From the NCBI GenBank assembly GCA_965226695.1, contig OZ245405.1, forward strand, positions 3,410,001 to 3,474,000: a stretch of DNA of 64,000 bases, written 5' to 3'. The notes below the pieces were generated by a model that was not told where the DNA came from, did not search any database, and was given only the letters and a program-made list of their open reading frames with translations. Below are positions 1-8,377 of the stretch, piece after piece. Every line of letters starts with the position of its first letter. The first letter of the stretch is position 1. Origin of the DNA: CATOSD01 sp965226695 (GTDB taxonomy: Bacteria > Chloroflexota > Dehalococcoidia > Lucifugimonadales > CATOSD01). The position numbers were made by a program, and so were the translations under genes.

Positions 1-2
1 GA

Positions 3-308
3 AACGACGCCTGGGTAGCCTTCCATATCGAGACGGACCCCAAGGATGACAAGGGCATATTCGACAAGCTATGCGCCGAACGCGAAGCCGTCGAATCGTC
101 GATCGATGCCGGCCCTTGCCCGGATTGGCACTGGAACAGGCACGACAGCTACTTCTTCTCCAGCATAAGCGTCAGGAGGGACGGCTCCATTGACGACCCT
201 CCTGAGAAGCTCAAGCAGACCAGGAGATGGATGCTCGACCTGCTACCCAAGTTCCAGAAGGTCTTCGACCCGCGCGTGGAGAACATACTCGCGGAACGCA
301 ACACCTGA
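3..308 (+). CDS. C-terminal part of a DUF4268-like protein (start outside window)
   Basis: An open frame runs in from the window edge and stops at 306-308; about 101 residues are visible. The tail has an acidic/aromatic pattern (IETDPKDDKG, then RRDGSIDDP, then FQKVFDPRVE) that resembles the C-terminus of DUF4268 proteins, which often accompany nuclease-like or restriction-related domains. No catalytic motif lies in the visible part, so the N-terminal domain and function are unknown. A small toxin-antitoxin pair follows about 240 bases downstream on the same strand. The family assignment is by recognition of the end motif only. Confidence 0.55.
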   Translation, partial: NDAWVAFHIETDPKDDKGIFDKLCAEREAVESSIDAGPCPDWHWNRHDSYFFSSISVRRDGSIDDPPEKLKQTRRWMLDLLPKFQKVFDPRVENILAERNT

Positions 309-550
309 GAAGGGGCGGGCCTAATCGCCCCTGCCATCGCTACCAGCCGACGGCGGTTCCCACAACCTTGACCCAAGAGGAAAACTGCGCCGCATCCGGG
401 TGGCGTCTCACGCCCGCCCAGATGCGCCGCCTGAACGCCGCGTTCGGCGCGTAGGCACCTACCGCCTACTTGCAGGACCGCCTGCCGGCGTTGCGCCATG
501 CCTCCACATCTTCTATCGTATATGGGGCAATGCTCTCTAAGGAGCCGACG

Positions 551-911
551 ATGGTACACATCACAGTAAGACTCGACCAAGATGTCTATGCGGCGGCACA
601 CCGTCGCGCCAAGATGTTGGGCACGTCAATAGAGGAACTGGTGCGGGGCTACCTTAGGGGAGTAGCTGAAGAGGGGAGTAGCTGAAGACGCCGTGCGCGA
701 ACCTCACGCTGAAGACATCGAAAACCGCCGAGGCGAGTCGGATGGATTGGACAGGATTGCCGCGAAGCACAGGGCTGCGCTTCGCCCCAGAGATTTGCAT
801 GAAGTGCTTGCTGACTTCGAAAGGCGAGGCGTCGGGTTAGACATGTCCGAAAACCAGGCCCGCGAAGAGATGTACGACGAAGCGAGAAGAAGTCCCGATG
901 CGCTTTGTTGA
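551..911 (+). pseudogene. VapB-like antitoxin gene, frameshifted by a 16-bp tandem duplication
   Basis: The ATG at 551 follows an AAGGAG ribosome-binding site. It opens a ribbon-helix-helix-like start (MVHITVRLDQDVYAAAHRRA) that stops after 44 residues at 685. A perfect 16-bp tandem repeat (657-672 and 673-688) lies just before the stop. Removing one copy joins the frame exactly to the downstream frame that runs to 911, giving about 114 residues and ending in a region (ENQAREEMYDEA) like the C-termini of antitoxins that neutralise PIN toxins. The restored gene overlaps the PIN gene by 14 bases, the usual coupled arrangement. As it stands only the DNA-binding part would be made, unless translation restarts at the GTG at 693. 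It could be real loss, a reversible slip, or an assembly error. Confidence 0.7.
657..688 (+). repeat. Perfect 16-bp tandem duplication inside the antitoxin gene
   Basis: The unit GGGGAGTAGCTGAAGA occurs twice back to back (657-672, 673-688). Sixteen is not a multiple of three, so the duplication itself creates the frameshift in the antitoxin gene; deletion of one unit restores the frame. Confidence 0.95.
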
Positions 912-1311
912 TACAAACATCCTTCTTTACGACGTCAGCGGGCAGGCAGAGGAGGCCGAAAAGCGCCATCGCGCCGCCGAACTGTTGGATGAGGACAACC
1001 TTGCGTTTTCGACACAGGTGCTAGGGGAGTTCTACTATCAGGCTACGCGGACGACACGCCAGGTGCGGCTGACCCACGACGAAGCGTTGACTTTCGTTGG
1101 AACGCTCCTGAAGCACGAGATTCATCCAATCACCTTTGACATTTTTCGCGACGCTGCCGACCTCTGCGACCGGTACAAGTTGCAGTACTGGGACGCGCTC
1201 ATTCTCGCGACTGCACGCAAACACGGCTGCGAAGCGGTGTACTCGGAAGACATGAGCGCCCAGCAAGACTACGGCGGCATTCGCATCATCAACCCGTTCG
1301 CGGCCCCTTAG
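898..1311 (+). CDS. PIN-domain ribonuclease, VapC-like toxin
   Basis: A 137-residue PIN domain of typical VapC length. The N-terminus MRFVDTNILLYD holds the first catalytic Asp. Further acidic residues follow in GEFYYQA, in the YWDALILATAR block and in YSEDMS, matching the usual four-acid arrangement of PIN nucleases that cut RNA. It overlaps the end of the preceding antitoxin frame, so the pair was translationally coupled. Because that antitoxin frame is interrupted, the toxin gene is apparently intact without a full-length antitoxin, which is unusual for a live pair. The IS5-family element begins at the last base of its stop codon; the target duplication restores the same TAG on excision, so the protein is not altered. 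Confidence 0.9.
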   Translation: MRFVDTNILLYDVSGQAEEAEKRHRAAELLDEDNLAFSTQVLGEFYYQATRTTRQVRLTHDEALTFVGTLLKHEIHPITFDIFRDAADLCDRYKLQYWDALILATARKHGCEAVYSEDMSAQQDYGGIRIINPFAAP

Positions 1312-1330
1312 AGGGTGTTTCCAAAGCGTG

Positions 1331-2138
1331 TCATGAAGGAGCTAGACGGCGGAGCATGAGATGAATCATAGCTATGTGTACCCAGGCCTCGGTTGTCTCG
1401 GTCAGGGCTTCGTAGTCCCCGTATCGAGTACGGGGCAGGCTCTTGCTCAACCGACGAGAGCGTCCGAGCCATGCCAATGTCGTTCAACGACCCATCTTCG
1501 TGGCAACACCTCAAAATGATGGCTGTCTCTCGGACGCCTCACAATCTCCAACACCCAGCCCGATAAGGACATCACCCAATCAACCAACTGACCAGCGTAA
1601 CCAGCGTCCGCCCAGATCAATCGCAGGTACGGAAACCTTCCTACCAGCTTGTCGATGACCAACTTTGCACCATCTCGGTCCTGGATGTCAGCTGGATGAA
1701 CCACGACGGCCAGCAGCAGTCCTATCGTGTCCACTGCGACGTGACGCTTGCGACCCATCACCTTCTTACCGGCATCATAGCCACGAGGCCCCCTTTTTCC
1801 GTTGTCTTTACAGACTGGCTATCTATGATCGCTGCGCTGGGAGTCGGGCTTCTGCCCTCTGATTGTCGGACGTTGGGACGCAGTGTCTCGTGGACTCCTT
1901 CCCAAGTTCCGTCCAGCGTCCATCTGCGGAAGTATTTGTACACTGTCTGCCAGGGTGGGAGATCGTGTGGAAGCATACGCCACGGGCAACCAGTACGCAG
2001 CACATACACGATGCCATTGACTACCTCGCGTATATCGACTGTGCGTGGCCGTCCTCCAGGCTTGGCGGGCGGGAGTAAGGGAAGCAGAATGTCCCACTCC
2101 TGGTCGGTAAGGTCGCTGGGGTATGGTTTGCGTCTCAT
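1331..2138 (-). pseudogene. IS5-family DDE transposase, two frames plus an extra frameshift
   Basis: OrfA (2138 down to 1758) starts MRRKPYPSDLTDQEWDIL and ends just after the first DDE Asp (IIDSQSVKTTEKGG). A run reading GAAAAAGGGGG allows a -1 slip into orfB, giving GYDAGKKVMGRKRHVAVDT and the second Asp in IWADAGYAG. This is the normal programmed-frameshift layout of the IS427 group. OrfB keeps the terminal Glu (RRWVVER), but a one-base deletion right after it diverts translation to an early stop at 1447. In the corrected frame the protein continues (TLAWLGRSRRLSK, then DYEAL) to a stop at 1331-1333. The corrected frame also contains eight extra residues encoded by a 24-nt repeat. The transposase is probably inactive. 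Confidence 0.8.
1419..1442 (+). repeat. 24-nt palindromic mini-insertion, copy 1 (inside the transposase)
   Basis: A 24-nt block containing the hairpin CCGTA-TCGAG-TACGG interrupts the transposase between codons for LSK and DYEAL, adding eight residues in frame. The same 24 nt occurs at 38451-38474 and 47424-47447, each time preceded by CC and followed by T. Confidence 0.85.
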
Positions 2139-2209
2139 ACATCAAGTCTAGTACAAGTCTAAGGCTTTGGAAACACCCTCTTAGCCCCTCTCGCAATCTT
2201 GGAGTACCC

Positions 2210-2250
2210 TTGCCGAGTATATCCAGAAGCAACGTAGACGAGATGACCAC
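2210..2250 (+). pseudogene. 5' remnant of a JAMM peptidase gene
   Basis: About 40 bp here nearly match the start of the JAMM peptidase gene at 3770, including its TTG start: LPSISRSNVDEM here against LSIPRSHVDEM there, with about five base differences. The similarity ends after roughly 14 codons, where the coding sequence of the DASS transporter begins on the other strand. The transporter therefore sits between a gene start and its partial duplicate. Confidence 0.7.
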
Positions 2251-2261
2251 CCCCGCCGGCC

Positions 2262-3686
2262 CTACTTCACCAGCGGCTGCCCCACAAGGCTCCAGTACGG
2301 GACGGCTACCAGAAACACGACGCCAATAGCCACGACGGTCATCGCCAGGGCGAGCCGGAAAACGCTGGACGCCCCTATGTCCGCCCGCTGGTAGATGAAC
2401 ACGCTGGAAGTCGAGGCGGCGGGGTAGTACACCAACGAGTCGCCCACCACGACCACCGTCAGACCCACCACCAGGGGGTTCAGCCCCAGATCCAAGGCCG
2501 CGGCCATCGCCACCGGAATCACCAGGGCCAGGTACCCGGCGATGTTGGGCACCACGAACCGCACCAGGGCGAAGGATACGGCCAGAGTCAACAGTGCGAG
2601 CATTGGCTGGCCCGTCATCGCTCCCACGCCACTCACCACCGTCGCCGAAAACCAGGCCGCCGCGCCGCTGCTGACCAGCCCATGGGCCAGAGACAGCGAC
2701 GTGGCGATGACGAAGAAGTTGCTCCACCCGACGCTGCTCTCGAACTCTCGCCAGCTCAACATCCCAACGCCGGGCATCAGGATGATGGCCATGGCAATCA
2801 GGGCGGGCACGGCCGGATGCAGCCCGTGAGCGAAGTCGGTGAACCACAGCAGGGCAGTGCCCAGGGTGATGACGGCCATCTTGATCTCGGCTGGTCTGAT
2901 TCTGCCGGGGTCGATGTTCGCCATTCCCTGTAGGTCCGCTATTCGAAATCCGGCGCGGTAGTACAGAAAGATGATCACACCTCCCAGCACCAGGCAGGCG
3001 TAGAAGGGCACGCTCATCAGTATGAACCACCGCGACCAGGAGAAATCGCCCAGCAGTCCCGAAGCCACCACGGGAGTAATGCCACCCGCCAACAGGGCCG
3101 TGGACCCCAGCCGGTTGAGGGATCCCATAGCCAGCATCACCGCCTGGTTGAAGGGGTGCGCCTTGGGGATGTTCCATCGCTGCATCACCTGCTCGTACAC
3201 GTGCACCATGATGGCCCCCCGCGTGCTGGCCGAGGGAAGAGCGAAAGTCAGCGCGGCGAAGGAGAAGAGCATCTGGCCGTACAGCATCGCGGGACTGCCG
3301 CCGGCGCCACGAATCAGATGCATCGCCATCCGCTCGGCCAGGCCCGAACGCTGCACCGCCAGGCCCAGCGTGAGAATGCCGAGCAGGAAGTAGGCGACCG
3401 GCTGCGAGAATCCGTAGAGAGCAGGGCCGATGCCGGACACTGCGCCCAGGAGGGCCATCAGCAGCACGCCCACCAGCCCGGTGACGGCGATGGGGATGAC
3501 CTCGGTGACCCAAAGGACCACCACCAGGGCCATTACAGCCAGGGCGATCTGTCCCGGCCTGCCGAGGCTTTCCGGCATAGGCGCCAGCAGCAGCGCCAGG
3601 AGGACCGCTACCGCGGCCGCCACCTTCAGCGCCGGTCGCCATTTGACGAAGCCCTGATATCCGAGTTTCCGGTGTTGATTGGACAA
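2262..3686 (-). CDS. DASS (SLC13-type) sodium/anion symporter
   Basis: A 474-residue, very hydrophobic protein with a short basic N-terminus and about eleven to twelve predicted membrane segments. The pattern TEVIPIAVTGLVGVLL near residue 60 and the later segments with PSASTRGAI and NRLGSTALLAGG fit the divalent anion:sodium symporter family, which imports di- and tricarboxylates or sulfate. Substrate cannot be read from sequence; the carboxylate-handling genes elsewhere in the window make a dicarboxylate plausible (inference). It is a single gene facing away from the JAMM peptidase, lying between that gene and a remnant of its 5' end. Confidence 0.85.
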   Translation of the reverse strand: MSNQHRKLGYQGFVKWRPALKVAAAVAVLLALLLAPMPESLGRPGQIALAVMALVVVLWVTEVIPIAVTGLVGVLLMALLGAVSGIGPALYGFSQPVAYFLLGILTLGLAVQRSGLAERMAMHLIRGAGGSPAMLYGQMLFSFAALTFALPSASTRGAIMVHVYEQVMQRWNIPKAHPFNQAVMLAMGSLNRLGSTALLAGGITPVVASGLLGDFSWSRWFILMSVPFYACLVLGGVIIFLYYRAGFRIADLQGMANIDPGRIRPAEIKMAVITLGTALLWFTDFAHGLHPAVPALIAMAIILMPGVGMLSWREFESSVGWSNFFVIATSLSLAHGLVSSGAAAWFSATVVSGVGAMTGQPMLALLTLAVSFALVRFVVPNIAGYLALVIPVAMAAALDLGLNPLVVGLTVVVVGDSLVYYPAASTSSVFIYQRADIGASSVFRLALAMTVVAIGVVFLVAVPYWSLVGQPLVK

Positions 3687-3769
3687 CAGATATCTTCTAT
3701 CTTGTCTAGTGCGGCGCCTTCGAGAAGGCCCTCCAGGCGCAAGCGACGCTGTTCCCGAAAGGAAGACCT

Positions 3770-4198
3770 TTGCTGAGTATACCCAGAAGCCACGTAGACG
3801 AGATGATCGCCCACGCGCTCGCCGACGATCCCAACGAGTGCTGCGGCATTCTGGCCGGCAGCGACGGCACAGTCGCCCGCCTGTACCGCATCACCAACAC
3901 GGCGCACAGCCCCTACCGCTACCTGATGCAGCCGCAGGAGCAGCTCAACGCCATGCTGGACTCCGACCGCAACGGCTGGGACGTGCTCGCCTTCTACCAC
4001 TCGCACACCCACAGCGCGGCTTATCCGTCGGCCACCGACGTGCGCATGGCCCAGGAGAGCGGCTGGATCGGCGAGTACGTAATCTATGTGCTGGTGTCGC
4101 TGGAGGACAAGTCCGACCCCGCCGTGCGCATGTTCAACATCGCCGAGGACGGCCAGATAACCGAGGCCGCGTTCGAGATTATCCACGAAGAACACTAG
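3770..4198 (+). CDS. JAMM/MPN+ metallopeptidase (M67 family)
   Basis: A 142-residue single-domain protein of the M67 family, zinc isopeptidases that act on ubiquitin-like or sulfur-carrier proteins. It has the upstream Glu (DDPNECCGIL, about residue 22) and the JAMM motif HSHTHSAAYPSATD with two His and the Asp as zinc ligands. The expected HP of the motif is HT here, a small deviation. The start is TTG at 3770, preceded by AAGGAAG at good spacing. Bacterial relatives often process ThiS/MoaD-like proteins in sulfur transfer, but no such partner is adjacent. The 5' end of this gene is duplicated at 2210-2250. Confidence 0.85.
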   Translation: MLSIPRSHVDEMIAHALADDPNECCGILAGSDGTVARLYRITNTAHSPYRYLMQPQEQLNAMLDSDRNGWDVLAFYHSHTHSAAYPSATDVRMAQESGWIGEYVIYVLVSLEDKSDPAVRMFNIAEDGQITEAAFEIIHEEH

Positions 4199-4274
4199 GC
4201 CACGAAGTAGGGGAAAAGCGTATCGGTACCCGCCCTGAATACTGACAACTGACCACTGAAAACTGGCGACTCCC

Positions 4275-5447
4275 CTACGCCAGCACCTGCATGCTGTAGC
4301 GCGACTCCAGCAGCTCGCCCCGCTCGAACCGCTTTAGGTTGAGCATCGAGATGTCCACGCTCGTCGCCTGCCCCTGCGTGATAAGCTCCGACATCACCAC
4401 GCCAATCATCGGCGACAGCTTGAAGCCGTGACCGCTGAAGCCGACCGCGAGGTACAACCCCTCTATGTCCTCCACCCTGTCCAGCACCGGATGCCAGTCG
4501 GGCGTGATGGTGAACAGCCCTGACCACCCGCCACGGAACAGCGCCTGGGACATTCCGGGCATTCTCTTGACGATGGACTGGAACGTCCTCTCCACGTCCG
4601 GCATGTCGACGCCCTGGTTGTAGTCGTCGGGGCCCACGCTCTCCTGCTCGCCGACTCCCACCAGCGTCAGGTTGCCCGCGTCCGGCCTCGCCGAGAAGTC
4701 GTTCACCACGTCCCCCATGATCGGATGCTCGGGGACGAGGTCCTGGGGCCGCCGCAGCATCATCACCTGGTGACGCACCGTGTCCAGCGGCACATCCACG
4801 CCGACGTCGGACAGGAACGGCCGCGACCAGGGGCCGGTGGCGACCACCGCGACGGGCGTCTCCACCCTGCCGTCTTGCGTGAGCACCGCGCTCACGCGCC
4901 CTCCGGTCACCTCGATGCCGGTCGCGGGCGCGCCGGTCACCACGCCGGCGCCCAGCTCGCGGGCGCGGCGTGCGTACCCGGTGGTTACCGAGTAGGGGTC
5001 CGCGTAGCCGGACTGCGGCTCGTAGGCGAACACCTCGTCGCCGCGCGCGTCCATCATGGGCGCAATCTCACGGGCGTCCTCCACTCCAACCACGCTGGCG
5101 TCTATGCCGATGGCGCGCTGCATGGCCACATTCTGCTCCAGCGCCTGCCTGTCCTTGCTCTCCACGATGATGAAGTAGCCCGTGCGGACGTACCCCGACG
5201 GGCTGCCCACAATGTGCTCGAAGTCGCGGAATATGCGCAGGCTGTCCCACGCCATCCGCGCGGTGACCTCGTTGGAGTAGTGCATCCGCAGAATCGCCTG
5301 CGATCGGTTGGTGGAGCCGGACGCGAGTAGGTCCCTCTCCAGCAGCAGCGCATCGGTCAGGCCGCGCTCGGCGAGGTTGTAGAGTATGCTACAACCCATG
5401 ACGCCGCCGCCCACTATCACCGCTTCCGCCGTCGTCGGTAGTGTCAT
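4275..5447 (-). CDS. FAD-dependent amine/amino-acid oxidoreductase (DAO family)
   Basis: A 390-residue flavoprotein. The N-terminal dinucleotide-binding motif is VIVGGGVMGCSILYNLAERG, followed by LLERDLLASGSTNRSQAILR, typical of sarcosine/glycine oxidase-like proteins that deaminate or demethylate small amines with FAD. The C-terminal FAD-binding block reads GLYLAVGFSGHGFKLSPMIG. The start at 5447 (MTLPTTAEAV) was chosen over an upstream GTG because the motif follows at the usual distance and GAAGGTGAA precedes it. It converges with the JAMM gene and diverges from the decayed sodium symporter; amine uptake followed by oxidation is a possible link, unproven. Confidence 0.88.
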   Translation of the reverse strand: MTLPTTAEAVIVGGGVMGCSILYNLAERGLTDALLLERDLLASGSTNRSQAILRMHYSNEVTARMAWDSLRIFRDFEHIVGSPSGYVRTGYFIIVESKDRQALEQNVAMQRAIGIDASVVGVEDAREIAPMMDARGDEVFAYEPQSGYADPYSVTTGYARRARELGAGVVTGAPATGIEVTGGRVSAVLTQDGRVETPVAVVATGPWSRPFLSDVGVDVPLDTVRHQVMMLRRPQDLVPEHPIMGDVVNDFSARPDAGNLTLVGVGEQESVGPDDYNQGVDMPDVERTFQSIVKRMPGMSQALFRGGWSGLFTITPDWHPVLDRVEDIEGLYLAVGFSGHGFKLSPMIGVVMSELITQGQATSVDISMLNLKRFERGELLESRYSMQVLA

Positions 5448-5723
5448 GCCGTTCACCTTCTGGCGCCGGCGCGGAGTAGGTCCCCAGCGCCGGGACTGGA
5501 GTTGGTCCGGCCCGCGGTAACGGGTCCGTACCATGGCCTAACTCTCGCAGAACTCGGGCCGCGCGGCAACCCTCCGGGCGCGGCAGGCAAAGCCCATTTG
5601 CCCCATATGGGGGCGCTGTATAGAATACATAGGCCATTCGCGCCAACCCAGACCACGCCCGCCGCGATACACCTGACGCCCGCGGCAAGTCCCACGACCT
5701 CGGCGTCGCCAAGAGGCCTGCCC

Positions 5724-7080
5724 TTGATTGACTTCCACCCCGTGCTCGTCGCCGTCTTCGCGGCATACTTCGCGGCGCTCATCGCCATCGCCGCGGTGGG
5801 CGCGAGGCAGATGCACCAGATGTCCGACTACGTGCTGGGTGGACGGCGCGTGAGCAGCATCACATCCGCGCTCAGCGCCAGCTCGTCTTCGGCCAGCGGC
5901 TGGACCATGCTGGTGCTGCCCGCCCTCGCGTTCGCAGAGGGCGCGGTGCACGTGTGGACCGCCCTATCCATCGTCGTTGGCGCGTGGATGACCTGGACCG
6001 TCATGGGCAAGCGGCTGAGGCGCTACACCATAGAGCTGGACTCCCTCACCATTCCCGACTTCCTGGAAAAGCGCTTCCACGACCGCACCGGCGTGCTCAG
6101 GGGACTGGCCTCCGTGCTCACCATCCTGTTCATCATGTTCTACGTCAACTCGGCGCTGATCGCGGGCGCCAAGCTGCTCGAAACGGTGTTCGACACAAGC
6201 CACAACTTGAGCGTGCTCATAACTCTGATCGCCGTTGCCTCCTACACCTTCATAGGAGGCTTTCTCGCCGTCTCCAGGACAGACGTGTTCCAGGCGCTGA
6301 TCATGCTCGCGGGCTTCGTCATCCTCCCGCTCACGCTCATATTCACGACCGGCGAGCCTTTCGCGGGGGTTGGGCGAGACCACCGGCTTCCTCAACCCGT
6401 TCACGGAGGCCAACGGAGACCCGCTGTCGCTGGTGTTCATGCTCAGCGCCGTCGGTTGGGGGCTGGGGGCCTTCGGCTCGCAGCGCGTGCTCCAGCGGTT
6501 CATGGCGGTCGAGAGCGAAGAGAAGATCAAGCCAAGCCGCAACATCGGCGCGGTGTGGGTCGTGGCGATATTCTCGTTCGGCTTCCTGTTCGGGCTGGTG
6601 GCGCGGCCCGCGCTGGCCGAAATGGGGCTCCTCGACGCCGTGACCGACCCCGAGCTCGTCTACTTCGTGGTTTCCGAGCAGTTCTTCGTGCCGCTGCTGC
6701 TGCTCATCGGCGCCGTTGCCGCTACGAGCGCGATGGTGGCCCCGGACTCGATTGCCAGCCTGGTGGGCTTCGCATGGGGCGGAATGGGCGCGGCTTTCGG
6801 TCCCGCGCTCCTTCTCGCGCTGTACTGGCGCAGGTTCAACTTCTGGGGCGCGCTGTCCTCGATGGTGGCCGGCACGCTCGTCGCCGCCGTGTGGCAGATT
6901 TGGGACGGCGGGCCGTTCGACCTGTTCGACATGGCCATCGCGGCGACGCCGGGATTTATCGTGGCGACCGCTGTCGCAGTCGGGGTTACGCCGCTCACCT
7001 CCAAGCCCACCGAGCGCGTGGTCAGCACATTCGACCGCGTGACCGCCCCGGATTACAGGCCCTCGCCGGCGGCGGCGTAG
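5724..7080 (+). pseudogene. Sodium:solute symporter (SSS/PutP-like), frameshifted and probably internally deleted
   Basis: The N-terminal part (TTG start at 5724 after AAGAGG) has SSS features: membrane segments, SDYVLGGRRVSS and SLTIPDFLEKRFHDR. At a run of five G (6364-6368) the frame breaks. Deleting one G gives the continuation GLGETTGFLNPF, which then runs in the other frame to 7080 with GWGLGAFGSQRVLQRFMAV and FAWGGMGAAFGPALLLALYW. Compared with PutP-type proteins the stretch between FFVPLLLLIGAV and PDSIASLVGFAW is short, as if one or two helices, including the usual AAIMST(A/L)xSQLL region, were missing. The gene is therefore likely decayed. It would have imported an amine, amino acid or other organic solute. 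Confidence 0.75.
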
Positions 7081-7141
7081 GCGACGGCCTGATGCCCCGC
7101 CGTCCCACTGGAAACTCGCATGAAAGCGACAGCACACCGAG

Positions 7142-8176
7142 TTGAGTAGCACACGGCCCGCCAGGCTGACTGCCGCCGCCTTGCTGCTACTCCTCGGTCT
7201 AGCGCTTCTCGCCGGATGCGGCCACCGGGCGCGGGACGCCGGGGAGCAGTCCCAATCGCTAGTAATCTACGCCGCGCGCAACGAAAACCTGGTGGGCGAG
7301 CTGATAGAGCGCTTCAGCGAGACCACCGGTATCGAAACGCTCGTCAAGTACGGCAGCACCTCGGAGATAGCGTCCACCCTCAACGAGGAAGGGGCCAACA
7401 GCCCCGCCGACGTGTTCTACACCCGCGACCCCGGCGGGCTTCTGGCCGTCTCCGAGTTGCTCGGCCCGCTCCCCGACGACATACTCGACAGTGTGCCCCA
7501 GTGGGCGCGCTCGGCCGGCGGCAACTGGGTCGGCGTGTCCGCGCGCGCCCGTGTGGTGGTATACAACACCGGCAGGCTGGCCGAGAGCGACCTGCCCCAG
7601 TCCATCGAGGATTTCGTGAATCCGGAGTGGAAGGGGCGCGTCGGCTGGTCCCCCACCAGCGGCCCCACCCAGACGATGGTGACGGCGATGCGCGTACTGT
7701 GGGGCGAGGACAGGACGCGGCGCTGGCTCGAGGGCATACGGAACAACGACGCGACCGTCTACCCCAACCACACGGCCACCGTCGCGGGCGTCGGGGCGGG
7801 CGAGGTGGACGTCGGCCTGGTGAACCACTACTACCTGCTCAGGTTCCTCGAGGAGCGGGGCCAGTCCTTCCCCGTGCGCAACTACCACCTGCCGCGCGGC
7901 GGCCCTGGCAACCTCGTAATCGTCGTGGGCGCCGGCATACTGGAGACTACGCAGAACCGTGCCAACGCCGAGCGCTTCCTGCGCTTTCTGCTCTCCGCCG
8001 AGGCGCAGCGCTACCTGACCGACCGCGCCTACGACTACCCGCTAGCCGGCGGAGCCACGCCAAACGCTGCCCTGACGCCCCTCGACCAGATACGCCGCCC
8101 CGACGTCGAGCAGGCCCAGCTCGGCGACGTCCGCCCCACCGAGCGCCTCATGCGCGAGGTGGGCGTCATACCGTAG
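7142..8176 (+). CDS. Iron(III)-type ABC substrate-binding lipoprotein
   Basis: A 344-residue extracellular solute-binding protein (family 1, AfuA/FutA-like). It has a signal sequence with lipobox LALLAGC, so it is predicted to be a lipoprotein anchored outside the membrane. The mature part begins SLVIYAARNENLVGELI and contains YGSTSEIASTL, ADVFYTRDPGGL and GVGAGEVDVGLVNHYYL, all characteristic of this class; the YY pair supplies typical iron-binding tyrosines. No permease or ATPase gene follows, so the transporter would have to be completed from elsewhere. The last 250 bp are repeated at 10319-10573 beyond an inserted block. Iron specificity is inferred from family resemblance. Confidence 0.87.
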   Translation: MSSTRPARLTAAALLLLLGLALLAGCGHRARDAGEQSQSLVIYAARNENLVGELIERFSETTGIETLVKYGSTSEIASTLNEEGANSPADVFYTRDPGGLLAVSELLGPLPDDILDSVPQWARSAGGNWVGVSARARVVVYNTGRLAESDLPQSIEDFVNPEWKGRVGWSPTSGPTQTMVTAMRVLWGEDRTRRWLEGIRNNDATVYPNHTATVAGVGAGEVDVGLVNHYYLLRFLEERGQSFPVRNYHLPRGGPGNLVIVVGAGILETTQNRANAERFLRFLLSAEAQRYLTDRAYDYPLAGGATPNAALTPLDQIRRPDVEQAQLGDVRPTERLMREVGVIP

Positions 8177-8274
8177 GGGGCTGATGGGGGTCGGATATGG
8201 AATCTTCCCAAGAAATCCCTTCCCTTTCGCAAGGCTGACAGGGGTATGTTCCAGGCATGAGCCTTCCGAACAGT

Positions 8275-8313
8275 CCCTTCCCCCTCGCAGGGGGAAGGTT
8301 AGGATGGGGGTGA
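8275..8313 (+). repeat. Dispersed C/G-rich palindromic repeat (type R1)
   Basis: CCCTTCCCC...GGGGGAAGG followed by TTAGGATGGGGGTGA. The same palindrome occurs at 13186-13423 (interrupted), 14932-14970, 30076-30113, 47271-47360 and 48455-48495, always between genes. It is the main feature of the 8177-8377 intergenic stretch. Confidence 0.8.
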
Positions 8314-8377
8314 CGGCGCCGTCACACTCTCTGCCATTCCCAACACACACCCCCGTCAGAGGTTCCACGGGGTATAG

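Larger units (their letters stand above)
1311..2180 (-). mobile_element. IS5-family (IS427-type) insertion sequence
   Basis: Terminal inverted repeats GAGGGTGTTTCCAAAGC (left end at 1311) and its complement (ending at 2180) bound an 870-bp element. A 3-bp TTA duplication lies on both sides (1308-1310 and 2181-2183). Size, TIR/TSD pattern and two overlapping reading frames fit the IS427 group of IS5. The element is decayed: besides the normal -1 frameshift junction it has a further one-base frameshift near its C-terminal end and carries an inserted 24-nt palindromic repeat. Confidence 0.9.

Noticed and set aside
1819..3642. 607-codon open frame over the DASS gene and the IS
   Set aside because: Shadow frame; it spans an IS border and has the composition of a frame-shifted GC-rich gene.
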